From NCBI GenBank assembly GCA_020809705.1, contig CP085827.1, positions 7,440,001 to 7,504,000 of the forward strand: a stretch of 64,000 bases of DNA, read 5' to 3'. The notes beneath the pieces are model-generated. The model saw only the letters and a program-made list of their open reading frames with translations. It searched no databases and was not told the DNA's origin. The stretch is from Calonectria ilicicola (taxonomy: Eukaryota; Ascomycota; Sordariomycetes; Hypocreales; Nectriaceae). Position numbers and translations under genes: made by a program. Shown here piece by piece: positions 61,801-64,000 of the stretch. The first letter of the stretch is position 1. Every line of letters begins with the position of its first letter.

Positions 61801-64000
61801 TCCAGGGCAGCTTCACCCTGAGCACTGAGACAACAAGTGTCCTACTCCGTGAAGCCAACAGTGTGTTGAATGCCGAGGTCTTCGATGTCCTTCTGGCCAT
61901 CGCTGCCCATACCTTTAATACTGTATTCCCTGAACGCCAGGCTCCTGTCATCAGCACCGAAAGTCACGGTCGAGAGCATCCCCTCGGCCGAGAAGCCAAT
62001 GTTTCCGTCCACGAAACAGTTGGTTGGTTTACCGGTATCGCTCCCTTTGTCCTTCAAGAGAACAATGGAACCTTCCTTGACTCCCTCATCCGTACCAAGG
62101 ACATACGCCGTGCTATCGCCGGCTCAGGAGTGCCATATTTCACAGCCCAAATGCTCTCCAAAGAGACTGAGTCTCAAAGGACCAAAATGTTCCCACTGGA
62201 AATCCTCTTCAATTACTTTGGTAGATTCCAGCAATTCGAAAAGGCTGAAGGTCTCTTTGAGCCTCTTCCCTCTTCCCTTGGACCTCTAGATGTCAACCTC
62301 GACGCCGAGAGGCTGGCTTTGATTGATCTCGCCGGAGTCATTGAGAAGGACCAACTGACACTCTCTTGGACCTTTAATGAGCGCATCAAGCACCATAACA
62401 AGCTCTCTCGATGGCTCGCTCTCTATGAGCAAACACTCACTGATGTTGCTTCTGATCTTCAGAAGGCCACTACGCAACTCACTCGCAGTGATGTACCGTT
62501 GCTGCCACTGACGCACGCTGAGCTCGGCCAACTGAATGGGGATCTCGCCAAACTCTCTCGTAAGGGTGTTCGTGCTATTGAGGACGTCTATCCATTGTCG
62601 CCTATGCAACGCGGTATTCTTCTAAGTCAGTCTAAGGACTCGGGCTTCTATGACGTGCACGCCGTTTGGGATATCACCAGCCCTGACCACACTGTCGATG
62701 TGCTTCGCTTGCACCAGTCATGGGATCGCGTTGTTCAGCGTCATCCCATGCTCCGAACCGTCTTTTATCGCAGTGTTCGTGAGGATAGTCTATTAGACCA
62801 AGTCGTCCTCAAATCATATCACCCGGCTATCAGCCACTTCACTTATGATGGTGACGAGGAAGACGAAGAGCATGCTCTTCAACAGCTTTGGGAAGCTGCT
62901 GCTGGCCCTTATGCACCCAACTCCCCTAACCATCGCCTCGCCTTGTGCTCTAAACCAGGCGGTGACAAAGTTTTCGCCCATTTGCAGGTTAACCACGCCC
63001 TCATTGACGCTTCTTCCGTAGCTGTCATCCTACGCGACTGGAAACGTGCTTATGGCGGCACTCTCCCAGAGGAGGTCGGCCCCGCTTACGCCGCCTACAT
63101 TGGCCACATCCAAAAGACAACTCCCCAAGCCTCCATTCGCTTCTGGTCCAATCTTTTGCGGGGTGTCACCACCTGCAAGCTGCCCAAACTCACAGATGTC
63201 GGCGGCATTGGCGAGAAGCAACTCATGAAGCTTGACGTCAACATCCCAGCACCCGATGGCATCCGCAGCATTTCTAAGAAGTTGGGTGTCTCCCTCGCTA
63301 ACATTGTCCAACTTGCCTGGGGTCTGGTCCTCCGGTCTTACACCGGCGAGCGGGAGGTCAACTTTGGCTACATCACCTCCGGCCGAGATGTCGAGATTGA
63401 CGGTATTCAGGATGCCGTTGGTCCTTTTATTAACATTTTGGTTTCGCGACTTTCATTTGACCAGGACAAGACTCTTGCCTCCATGCTCCAGAACTTGTTC
63501 ACCACCTATCTTGACAGCCTTCCTCACCAGTTTGCTTCTTTGGCTGATATCAAACATGCTCTGCATATGGGTAACGAGCAACTTTTCAACACTGCCATGT
63601 CCTACCAAAAGGTGTCGGCATCTGCTGCAGCACAAGAATCTTCGCTGACCTTCACTACGATCCGTGGTAATGATCCTTCAGAGTATGATCTTACGCTGAA
63701 CGTCATCGAAACCGATGACACAATTGACGTCAATCTGGTCTATTGGAACACTTCAGTTTCCGAGGGTCAAATTAACAACCTATTCGCTTCGTTCGTCCGG
63801 TCACTGAAGGTTATTGAGACCCACGTTGACAAGCCAATCGATTCCATTGATCTCCTACCTTCCGAACATGCGTCCCAATTGCTGGAGTGGAATAAATCCA
63901 TGCCTGCTGATAGCACTTCCAGACTCCACGACCTCTGGTATGATGTGGTTCGTCGTCAACCGGAGGCCCCCGCGGTGTGCGGCTGGGACAAGACCTTCAC
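41541..64000 (+). CDS. NRPS5: Giant multimodular NRPS (NRPS5 type, 3' partial)
   Basis: One uninterrupted frame from ATG 41541 to the right edge, at least 7,486 codons and no intron needed. Domain order by motifs: partial C remnant, degenerate A1 without a T domain, then C1-A2-T2-E(inactive), C2-A3-T3-E, C3-A4-T4-E, C4-A5-T5-E, C5 and the start of A6. It would accept the starter from the NRPS9-type protein and add amino acids stepwise in the cytosol. In the published fusaoctaxin system a single NRPS5 adds seven residues. Four complete extending modules are visible, so three more, including the one that starts here, would be expected past the edge. The release domain is not in the window. Synonymous-site bias to C/T produces many long antisense ORFs, which are shadows. 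Confidence 0.93.
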   Translation, partial: MSSRSSTLNAGAESAVPTDFPSVAADASVGRLDTHWSLDFTPDDESPVQGLVSALTPAQLFLAWGMVVKAHAGTDDTVVFGANVSDDTAEAAEAQEPAKPFAIDLDSEKAIGSHLDVIQQQIDSWTTPESSSPVLHTDDAETSSAFRSAFYYSSSTPLTEQHEILQNDDGVVNGTTPLVVLCSGEGSNLSAEMAVNSNIVGQHVLPYLAAQLSRAFTQLRSADNDDPLKSISLVGPQDLDKARMLAGRMPSSESSCIHELITDQAETTPDAEASISWDTRLTYNELDQYSDALALKLIGLGLGAGQIVATCLDKSGWVAVTYLAVLKAGGAFAPLNPTLPVDQLALSLRTLNASIILTTPEYQTKLNGFARTVLGISKLDESLTISDRRPEVDVQPHQPAFIVSTSGSTGAAKHMVVTHEAFSSSIEANCDGLDLSEDTRMLQFSSYDHHTSISEIFLTLTQGGCICTPSEKERLSDIRAACQRMSPNTAFLTPATADLFEPDELVDVESLNLSGEPMTETNVRKWASRSLLINAYAPAEASGFPFMTVPLSDDAVSSNLGWPHGCSAWLMDPEDSSRLAPIGAIGELLLEGPTIAQSYLGNSDASRSAFIPRPASLPEPVFGAQDASERRCFLTGDLVRFNLADGTLQFVRRKDPRYILNKVIHTEQLIRKNLDSVRQVAIVAPERGACANRLVALVSFEGEKKAGRLGFLTSERRLKYVGQPNAVCDELRRHMPSHAVPSVWLAVTELPITSSGKIDRKTLVTWVNGINEHSIKQRIDNQLKPEIDASEWLASSTSLGEVESSNAQETSSQSTVEDVADRFTLLELDGDKVGKLEAALKKIGVTGGTRAVEDCYPCAPVQEGIMVSQVKAPGTYNILVVWDMIAPPNKRITQESLKAAWTRVVKHHASLRTVFIDSVRDGALFDQVILKPTDVDVVDVPWIQEPIESDDLLELTSADWNTGELQHRLGFSKSADGRVQCQLLISHAIIDGLSVPNLRRSLEGALNGTLSDTPEPHHHQNYISQIQKASKDAAREFWRTYMDGLDGCKLPQLIDGAHPPKIPKVSMIRHEVPNVKQLRVFCQNNGITLFNLIQAAWALTLRAYTLSDEVCFAFMATDRHLLGDQADDAVGFFINLMLCRASLQGSTPVVEVLKKLQHGFYASLQHQHLPLAEIAHQHNIPAADLFNTTMTFYALDQDDETEVSNIRLRQDLLQDVAEYDVVVRIHESDEANMKAELAYWNTALSDSQAENVFGAFLAAIASIPSATTVDDVNLLDNRMSSQIQEWNQEQPELFDVCLHEMIHERLQEAPNAPAVDAHDGQFTYAEFDRVASQLGKHLTELGVGPEVAVGICFEKSAWAAVAVIAILKAGGFFVPIDPAFPPERQQLISDNIGIKVLLYSDATSHVSLNGVRHHIVVDQKLFDQLPAPSAAWSSNRVKSHNAAYTLFTSGSTGTPKGVVVEHRNISSSVMAHGITFGFNCSSRVLHFSAYTFDGAVCEILTTLSHGGCICIPSEHDRLSNLAGAITKLQCNWVHFTPTTMSTLRPQDVSSLKTIVAMGEALNWATKDAWSPHVRLFNGYGPTETSIYAVVCDTTSPDVGPMVIGNTIGSRGWIVRPSNHKQLMPIGAVGELVLDGPMVSRKYFNDPERTKQSYLEHPLPPYMGSTPFRAYRSGDLVRYNADGSITYVGRNDNQVKVRGQRTELGEVEQKIKTGKVKVAQCVVLLPKSGPCAGRVIATVSFNDEYPVDNSVSTGDMKLLDVDKITDVLDTLREDVSQKLPVFMVPKIWFPVQSFPQTTSFKVDRRAVTRWIEQLSQDAIDKVIHVSAAQGAVQIAEGPVETVIAEAWGKALDVPITQIPTDRSFFSLGGDSILAMNIVTQCRGNGVDLSVRDILRGTTIQELAGRISGTEPSGSSKDHSASPQSELTPVESLALGEGLDLPADRLQNSRSVQVRLNQSTSSTALKTAAQNLVARHPTLRTILAKEDGKWFRHARLDFPKAVALTVHDGSAAVAAKLSVSRSRLDLSTGPLLAVDYFPSTQTLALTASQLTLDLPSWNIVVKDLDALLSGSTLPAVPSVNEPAVSIKNPHTIVEPDLEYWELEETEEAYLPREMNYELRLDPDVTEKLLQITKSANTTPSDLIVAAATQSFSESFTDRNMPTIYMVGSEQGLEQTTAGYFETAFPIHVDTDALVTATPEFVAQVTKARVGITSTGIPRVFPDQPPELLVSFLENQQYSFKGKALEQIDDNLDNAKAATLASLIPACLSITANIQDDGILSVVVAHSWDLGRQKKIRKWVRQLESTLGAVIRATASEAVPLSDTDFPFIKVENNDAWQQVHKAISSKIGPVSRHTVEDLYPCSPVQQGILLSQAKSMSSYQIDIVWKVRDNRSRVSLANIERAWEAVVRQHPAMRTIFVDGLGAGEAFLAVVLRDPSTIVRKESVSGDREDIEIFLQSQPPLKVADHQPPHMLTIASTSVPGEALVHLRASHAITDGISLDVIQQDLARAYSDERIATLSIDVVQQQPVYNAFRDYIGYIREQDNQTSLDFWKKHLANVSPCHFPKLTVPDVETANVKRLFKAELGKAHITALNKLCQEHNVTISSLAQITWALILRAYTSNPYVCFGYMTSGRDAPVDGIDSGVGVFINMLVSSLTLEDDMTLKQVLIEASAAFADSLEHQYCPLVKIQSALQLGTQPLFNTAMSCYRELEPEQMTSATDVTVDPVHIDDVSEYSIGAKVSYTRSKIEMTLTYWTGALCPEAAEVVGKAWVETLKSLPTILDEKVANIALFDSASETLIREWNHHMAGTVDLCMHDVLSKQASEVPNKVALNSTAGNLTYSELDDYSTRLSHHLVKLGVVVESIVPLIFEKSVWTVVAMMAVWKAGAAFVALDPGHPIDRQTMILSDLNSPVAVLSAEQSARPAIAELIATTGVRQWILTPESVLALPKKSTKACTTVTPDNAAYVIFTSGSTGKPKGVVVHHRAISTSTKEHGEAFGFHSEVRIMHFASYAFDASFTEFITPLVFQGSVFIPSETERIEDLPGFINRNEITWIILTPAVARMMNPEDVPKVTTLICGGDAMGDLTPRKWSNKVRFIQGYGPTEATIVVSISNRQNKEVRPAMIGHMIASAAWIVNPRNHDILMPVGAAGELLIEGPVLARGYRNDPEKTSAAFIENPLWSKNYPRHSPSRRLYKTGDLVRLNMDGSLDFIQRKDTQIKIRGQRVEAGEIENTIDAANESIQHVFVTFLKEGLLKSRLISVISVQGLGPAVASGEGPQLLSGQDQVRAKEILNELTEYLSAKLPRHMVPQVWAVVEGSSVPLNSSGKMDRRRITTWLEKADEALAQEILSLDEEEAVSDDNMNDLEGALRSIWALVLNIDRQKIGLDRSFFSLGGDSISAMQLVSHCRAQRIPINVQDVFRCKTVAALATVAQENGAGADYAADQSDFVERVDEYFSLSPVQKFHFEMNPEGVNHFNQSWLVQIPSSRSVSPDTVRDALHQLVDRHSMLRARFRRSDGQWKQRITNDIEGSLAFNEHLRVAPRAVDGIMAQTQTSLDIQAGPVMAADLIQLPDRQLLFMVAHHLVIDLVSWRVVLEELETILTGGFSTLAEVKPFSFQQWVELLAAQAEKWTLTDVLPYNLPAPQMDYWGSGASLSNTFGSTRDLNFTLDEAITKSLLGPANDALQTDPQDLFLAAAFQSFSEVFIDRPLPTIFTEGHGREADVVGQIDLSRTVSWFTSLSPVALPSGAQSDLIETLKRTKDARRAIPNKGVPYFASRYMTSQGAKQFSKHSQMEILFNYQGQFQQSERSDVLLQAVTDTKYVEGDIDPTVPRLALVDIAAAINEGRATVSLTVPKSFNIDTMDRVSHWLRRFQLLLVDLVKQTTDLEPSFSLSDLPLVKDITYSDLAEIEALCEEHIGESGPRAIEEIFPCSPMQQGILMSQSRKSELYDVRIAMQITTPGVEVDQLKDAWSQLIRRQPMLRTVFIPNLRGTGSFDQVILRDAEPIIREVEASESDLEAEEQWIRCETSAAPVNGFEYGQLPHEFVIYTAGSRLYMMIRLSHALVDGACLPLIIQELRQAYAQRLPAGSARSYRELIAFTQKQSQNKILEYWCDYLRNIIPSRLPPLLDGVIHRGPSELKVRELVVPNVAGLKQICAEHGFTLSNLVQAAWALVLRAYTGEDSVSFGYLASGRDAPIDGVQQILGPFINMLICRVEFTDEKTSVLQLLQNMREDILTGIGNQYVSLAEVQHALEMGSEPLFNSTISFQRNDPVTDGANGTDGDDGLALAPVDARDPTEYDISLNVVDVDDLEISFSYWTSKVSDKQATHVIRALLTALAGFTEDINQPATRLNLVSPETRAEMDEWNLLAMPVPVPACVHKLIEMQTQVVHSQKAVEAWDRDFTYRELNQAANAFAHHIQELGNLKPDGFVVTCFEKSAWTVVAQLAILKAGAAFAAVDPTHPVERIAGIVSDLGHPSLLLTSSKYEDRLRELFPHVVLVNEESFKKLGPRKDAPKTDVQPENTAYSIFTSGSTGRPKGINIEHQSISTAAAVHANRLRLGRSSRVLQFAAYTFDLSVGDIFYTLVNGGCICVPSDRQRVEDLAGAINAFKVNWMFLTPTLADMLEPDSVPTLKTLLLGGEAPTAENVRRWSERVHLILAYGPAETTIWSNCNTNVNPTTDPANFGPAFGSAIWVADMENPEVLLPVGAMGELLVEGPLVARGYIADPAKTAAAFIPRPQWLPDGYDRHMYRSGDIVRYNPDGSCSFVRRRDNQVKVRGQRVELNEVEVHVTRANAGLQHAIVLLPKEGACKGRLSVVISYTSPDEREPFRSIVPIRNNKASQEKIAGIRNYLMEKLPGYMVPKVWIAVEEIPFTVNGKIDRRQVTGWVHALTDNDLAGIVGQTAEAGEGSSAALAKLSNMEKQLAHVWSQVLNLPLASLPIDQSFTSLGGDSISAMQVVSRGRERGVIVTVHNILRCQSLPDLASQCRFKSLAAGEGAALNTTVDYTKDFPLLPIQRMFFEQMPHGLSHYNQQFTVRLNKNFGAKDIERALAAVVQAHPMLRARFYQQQDKNGQWTQKVTPDIKGSFHFETNVFNTLLEAQDKMNETQASLDIRQGPLFAVDLIDLPEYQVLFLAAHHLVIDLVSWRIILEDLENLLSGQQPSPEIIPVPAWSNELVQQATKYSIDKVLPFPVPVADFAFWAMDGMNNVFRDTTTIELRLDGPSTKALLGSANTAFGTDPVDLMAAALFYSFGEVFSDRALPALYTESHGRAAWDDAIDLSRSVGWFTTIFPLVLQKKSGSELDLVRAVRQVKDMRRRIPEKGLPYFITRYLTEEGRSAFKDHTNMEILFNYLGQFQQLQQADNIIEEIAEGGVETEDAPPTTPRLALLDVMTAVQGAELVLSFTYNKKMQHRERIHTWLEKFHAALQRLSSDLPDMPSSFTSGDFPLLGLDDDALTGFAETVHTKVGAWGPSVIENVFPASPIQQGMLVSQSKDTTSYLVKGVWKITPPAGKSFQPDQLEKAWLNLVKYHAILRTVFCESGRSDGVFAQVILRDEAFASTIIKTFGYEGHDPIDFLQSAPSKLRSDKPPAMMEMLTTSRGGDAYVCVEISHTLIDGTSFGVLMDDLREAYHDNLRGSGPAYGDYISYIYQQPFAKSLDHWKEALADTQACHVPTLSPHGTARKLNKVARMVPNADRMRKLCRTHDFSVTNILQVAWSLVLRAFTGMNHVCFGYLNSGRDVPVDGIEKAVGPFINMLICQAEFGVGENAKSALDMVKEMRRSYIDSLPHQHCSLGDIQHALGFGNKALFNTAMSLQKISEVEEEDPTRVHFESVEGHDPSEYNMTLNILDGDKTIELHLAHWTDVLSDEHAAEIIDATIRALDFIVQDPSRNLPVVNLLSEESLDRILGWNSNYADPIQSTIPQLINAHFREAPESPAIVSWDGELTFGELDRLITRIASYLRSIGVGPDVTVPFCFRKSLWAPVAMIAIMRAGGAFVPLDPAHPPERIRMIVQQLPTQTIALASPETAHLLEPLISKVIPLNADFCDRLPNARFVPFTATPDNLAYILFTSGSTGTPKGAELQHRAVCTSTTAHGMRMGFNKYTRAAQFSSYSFDACIVEIFTTLIYGGCVCILSEAERMNDLADAFNRMKVNWTFLTPAVASTVDPSEVPTLRTFSVGGDAIRHAVINKWNNGSCRVIQAYGPTECCVFCLSEDRTGRPTAPEVLGSAMGCTVWVVDQQDPNILMPIGAVGELVVQGPIQSRGYLNDPEKTKNTFVRGLAWLPEEIQDEPVYKTGDLVRYNANHTISFIRRKDTQVKVRGQRIELAEIDYQIASSHNDIQAHYVMLGSEGRFSGKIVVIISFRDLGDHQDGNLKLLDRKDERSKAQEKLAQIQNFIADKIPSYMHPHAMIVVNTLPTNVSCKVDARQVKAWVHNLDDEAYSQVMNLDATDAAMEPTDEAEKVIQSAISETINLPLQQVAMNRSFISLGGDSITAMQVMALCRRNGFSLPVQDILKSASIRAMSTKAKKLGFANSAQDNVEKENVLFPLSPAQNIHFLQCPDGENHYNQSMLVKFRQKVSSSAIEDGIQELVSRHSMLRARFVKDTKTGQWSQKISSQVKESFTFDTFKAESWDAARPKLAVAEESLDITRGPLIAVRQVDIASTSALFLVAHHLVIDLVSWRTLLRELEQLIDGEALPEDSFSASFQQWTNSLHNYAASHAQSALALPFEVPTVDLNFWGVNEFRNDFNHLVQGSFTLSTETTSVLLREANSVLNAEVFDVLLAIAAHTFNTVFPERQAPVISTESHGREHPLGREANVSVHETVGWFTGIAPFVLQENNGTFLDSLIRTKDIRRAIAGSGVPYFTAQMLSKETESQRTKMFPLEILFNYFGRFQQFEKAEGLFEPLPSSLGPLDVNLDAERLALIDLAGVIEKDQLTLSWTFNERIKHHNKLSRWLALYEQTLTDVASDLQKATTQLTRSDVPLLPLTHAELGQLNGDLAKLSRKGVRAIEDVYPLSPMQRGILLSQSKDSGFYDVHAVWDITSPDHTVDVLRLHQSWDRVVQRHPMLRTVFYRSVREDSLLDQVVLKSYHPAISHFTYDGDEEDEEHALQQLWEAAAGPYAPNSPNHRLALCSKPGGDKVFAHLQVNHALIDASSVAVILRDWKRAYGGTLPEEVGPAYAAYIGHIQKTTPQASIRFWSNLLRGVTTCKLPKLTDVGGIGEKQLMKLDVNIPAPDGIRSISKKLGVSLANIVQLAWGLVLRSYTGEREVNFGYITSGRDVEIDGIQDAVGPFINILVSRLSFDQDKTLASMLQNLFTTYLDSLPHQFASLADIKHALHMGNEQLFNTAMSYQKVSASAAAQESSLTFTTIRGNDPSEYDLTLNVIETDDTIDVNLVYWNTSVSEGQINNLFASFVRSLKVIETHVDKPIDSIDLLPSEHASQLLEWNKSMPADSTSRLHDLWYDVVRRQPEAPAVCGWDKTF
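44076..48520 (+). other. NRPS module 2: C-A-T-E(degenerate)
   Basis: C1 begins at VEDCYPCAPVQEGI and has SHAIIDG at 44496-44516 as HHxxxDG. A2 has FTSGSTGTPKGVVVEH (near 45880), NGYGPTETS and VKVRGQRTELGEVE. T2 has LGGDSILAM (near 47139). The following E-like domain (about 47300-48520) has lost the catalytic HHxxxDL; it reads TASQLTLDLPSW (near 47670-47705). It also lacks the TEGHGR motif. The incorporated residue should stay L. Confidence 0.8.
48590..53240 (+). other. NRPS module 3: C-A-T-E
   Basis: C2 has DLYPCSPVQQGIL and SHAITDG (near 49002-49022). A3 has FTSGSTGKPKGVVVHH, QGYGPTEAT and IKIRGQRVEAGEIE. T3 has LGGDSISAMQ (near 51710). The E domain is intact, with AHHLVIDLVSW (near 52275) and TEGHGRE. 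A D-residue is predicted. Confidence 0.85.
53310..57890 (+). other. NRPS module 4: C-A-T-E
   Basis: C3 has EIFPCSPMQQGIL and SHALVDG (53718-53738). A4 has FTSGSTGRPKGINIEH, LAYGPAETT and VKVRGQRVELNEVE. T4 has LGGDSISAMQ (near 56380). The E domain has AHHLVIDLVSW (near 56948), TESHGR and SVGWFT, so it looks active. Confidence 0.85.
57950..62520 (+). other. NRPS module 5: C-A-T-E
   Basis: C4 has NVFPASPIQQGML and SHTLIDG (58371-58391). A5 has FTSGSTGTPKGAELQH, QAYGPTECC and VKVRGQRIELAEID. T5 has LGGDSITAMQ (near 61008). The E domain has AHHLVIDLVSW (near 61558), TESHGREHPLG and TVGWFTG, so it looks active. Confidence 0.85.
62570..64000 (+). other. NRPS module 6 (partial): C5 and start of A6
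   Basis: C5 begins at DVYPLSPMQRGIL. Its active-site motif is NHALIDA (62991-63011), with Ala in place of the usual final Gly. A6 begins at about 63910 (RLHDLWYDVVRRQPEAPAV) and is cut by the edge. Confidence 0.8.

Noticed and set aside
41468..64000. Many minus-strand and out-of-frame ORFs of 100-280 codons over the giant NRPS
   Set aside because: They are shadows of one 22-kb frame that shows correct NRPS motifs throughout.

Overview
The window is nuclear DNA of a filamentous ascomycete, most likely a Fusarium (Hypocreales). Genes are interrupted by short introns of about 46-120 nt with GT..AG ends and CTAAC/CTGAC-like branch points. The families are typical of fungal secondary metabolism: Zn2Cys6 and bZIP-ankyrin regulators, NRPSs, P450s, an MRP-type ABC pump and an MFS pump. 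Gene models were built by joining exons by eye; every completed model gives an open frame of whole codons.

Left block (1-15.7 kb) looks like a compact CoA-ester pathway. It holds the 3' part of an AKT2-like alpha/beta hydrolase, a Zn2Cys6 activator, a 4-coumarate:CoA-ligase-like enzyme divergent from a PRISE-type reductase, an MFS transporter, and a P450 divergent from an acyl-CoA dehydrogenase. CGG/CCG-rich repeats in the shared promoters are candidate sites for the activator. I cannot name the product. About 3 kb without a recognisable gene (15.7-18.7 kb) separates it from the right block.

Right block (18.7-64 kb) matches the content of the Fusarium graminearum fg3_54 (C64) cluster for the linear octapeptides fusaoctaxin A and B. 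In order it holds a stand-alone A-T loading NRPS (NRPS9 type), an ABCC transporter, a PLP enzyme of the cysteine-desulfurase fold (Fgm3 type), a NodB-fold amidohydrolase (Fgm2 type), a P450 (Fgm1 type), a bZIP-ankyrin (ToxE-like) regulator, a short-chain dehydrogenase and a giant NRPS (NRPS5 type) that runs off the right edge. In the published scheme the P450 hydroxylates L-Arg at C4, the PLP lyase cleaves the product to guanidinoacetaldehyde and Ala, oxidation of the cyclised aldehyde gives glycociamidine, and the amidohydrolase opens it to guanidinoacetate. NRPS9 then loads GABA or guanidinoacetate for NRPS5 to extend.

The giant NRPS is one uninterrupted frame of at least 7,486 codons. It begins with a degenerate adenylation domain that has no carrier domain. 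Four complete C-A-T-E modules follow, then a fifth C domain and the start of another A domain. The first E domain has lost its catalytic histidines. This layout fits loading in trans by the NRPS9-type protein. Assignment to fg3_54 rests on gene content and recognised families, not on a database comparison.
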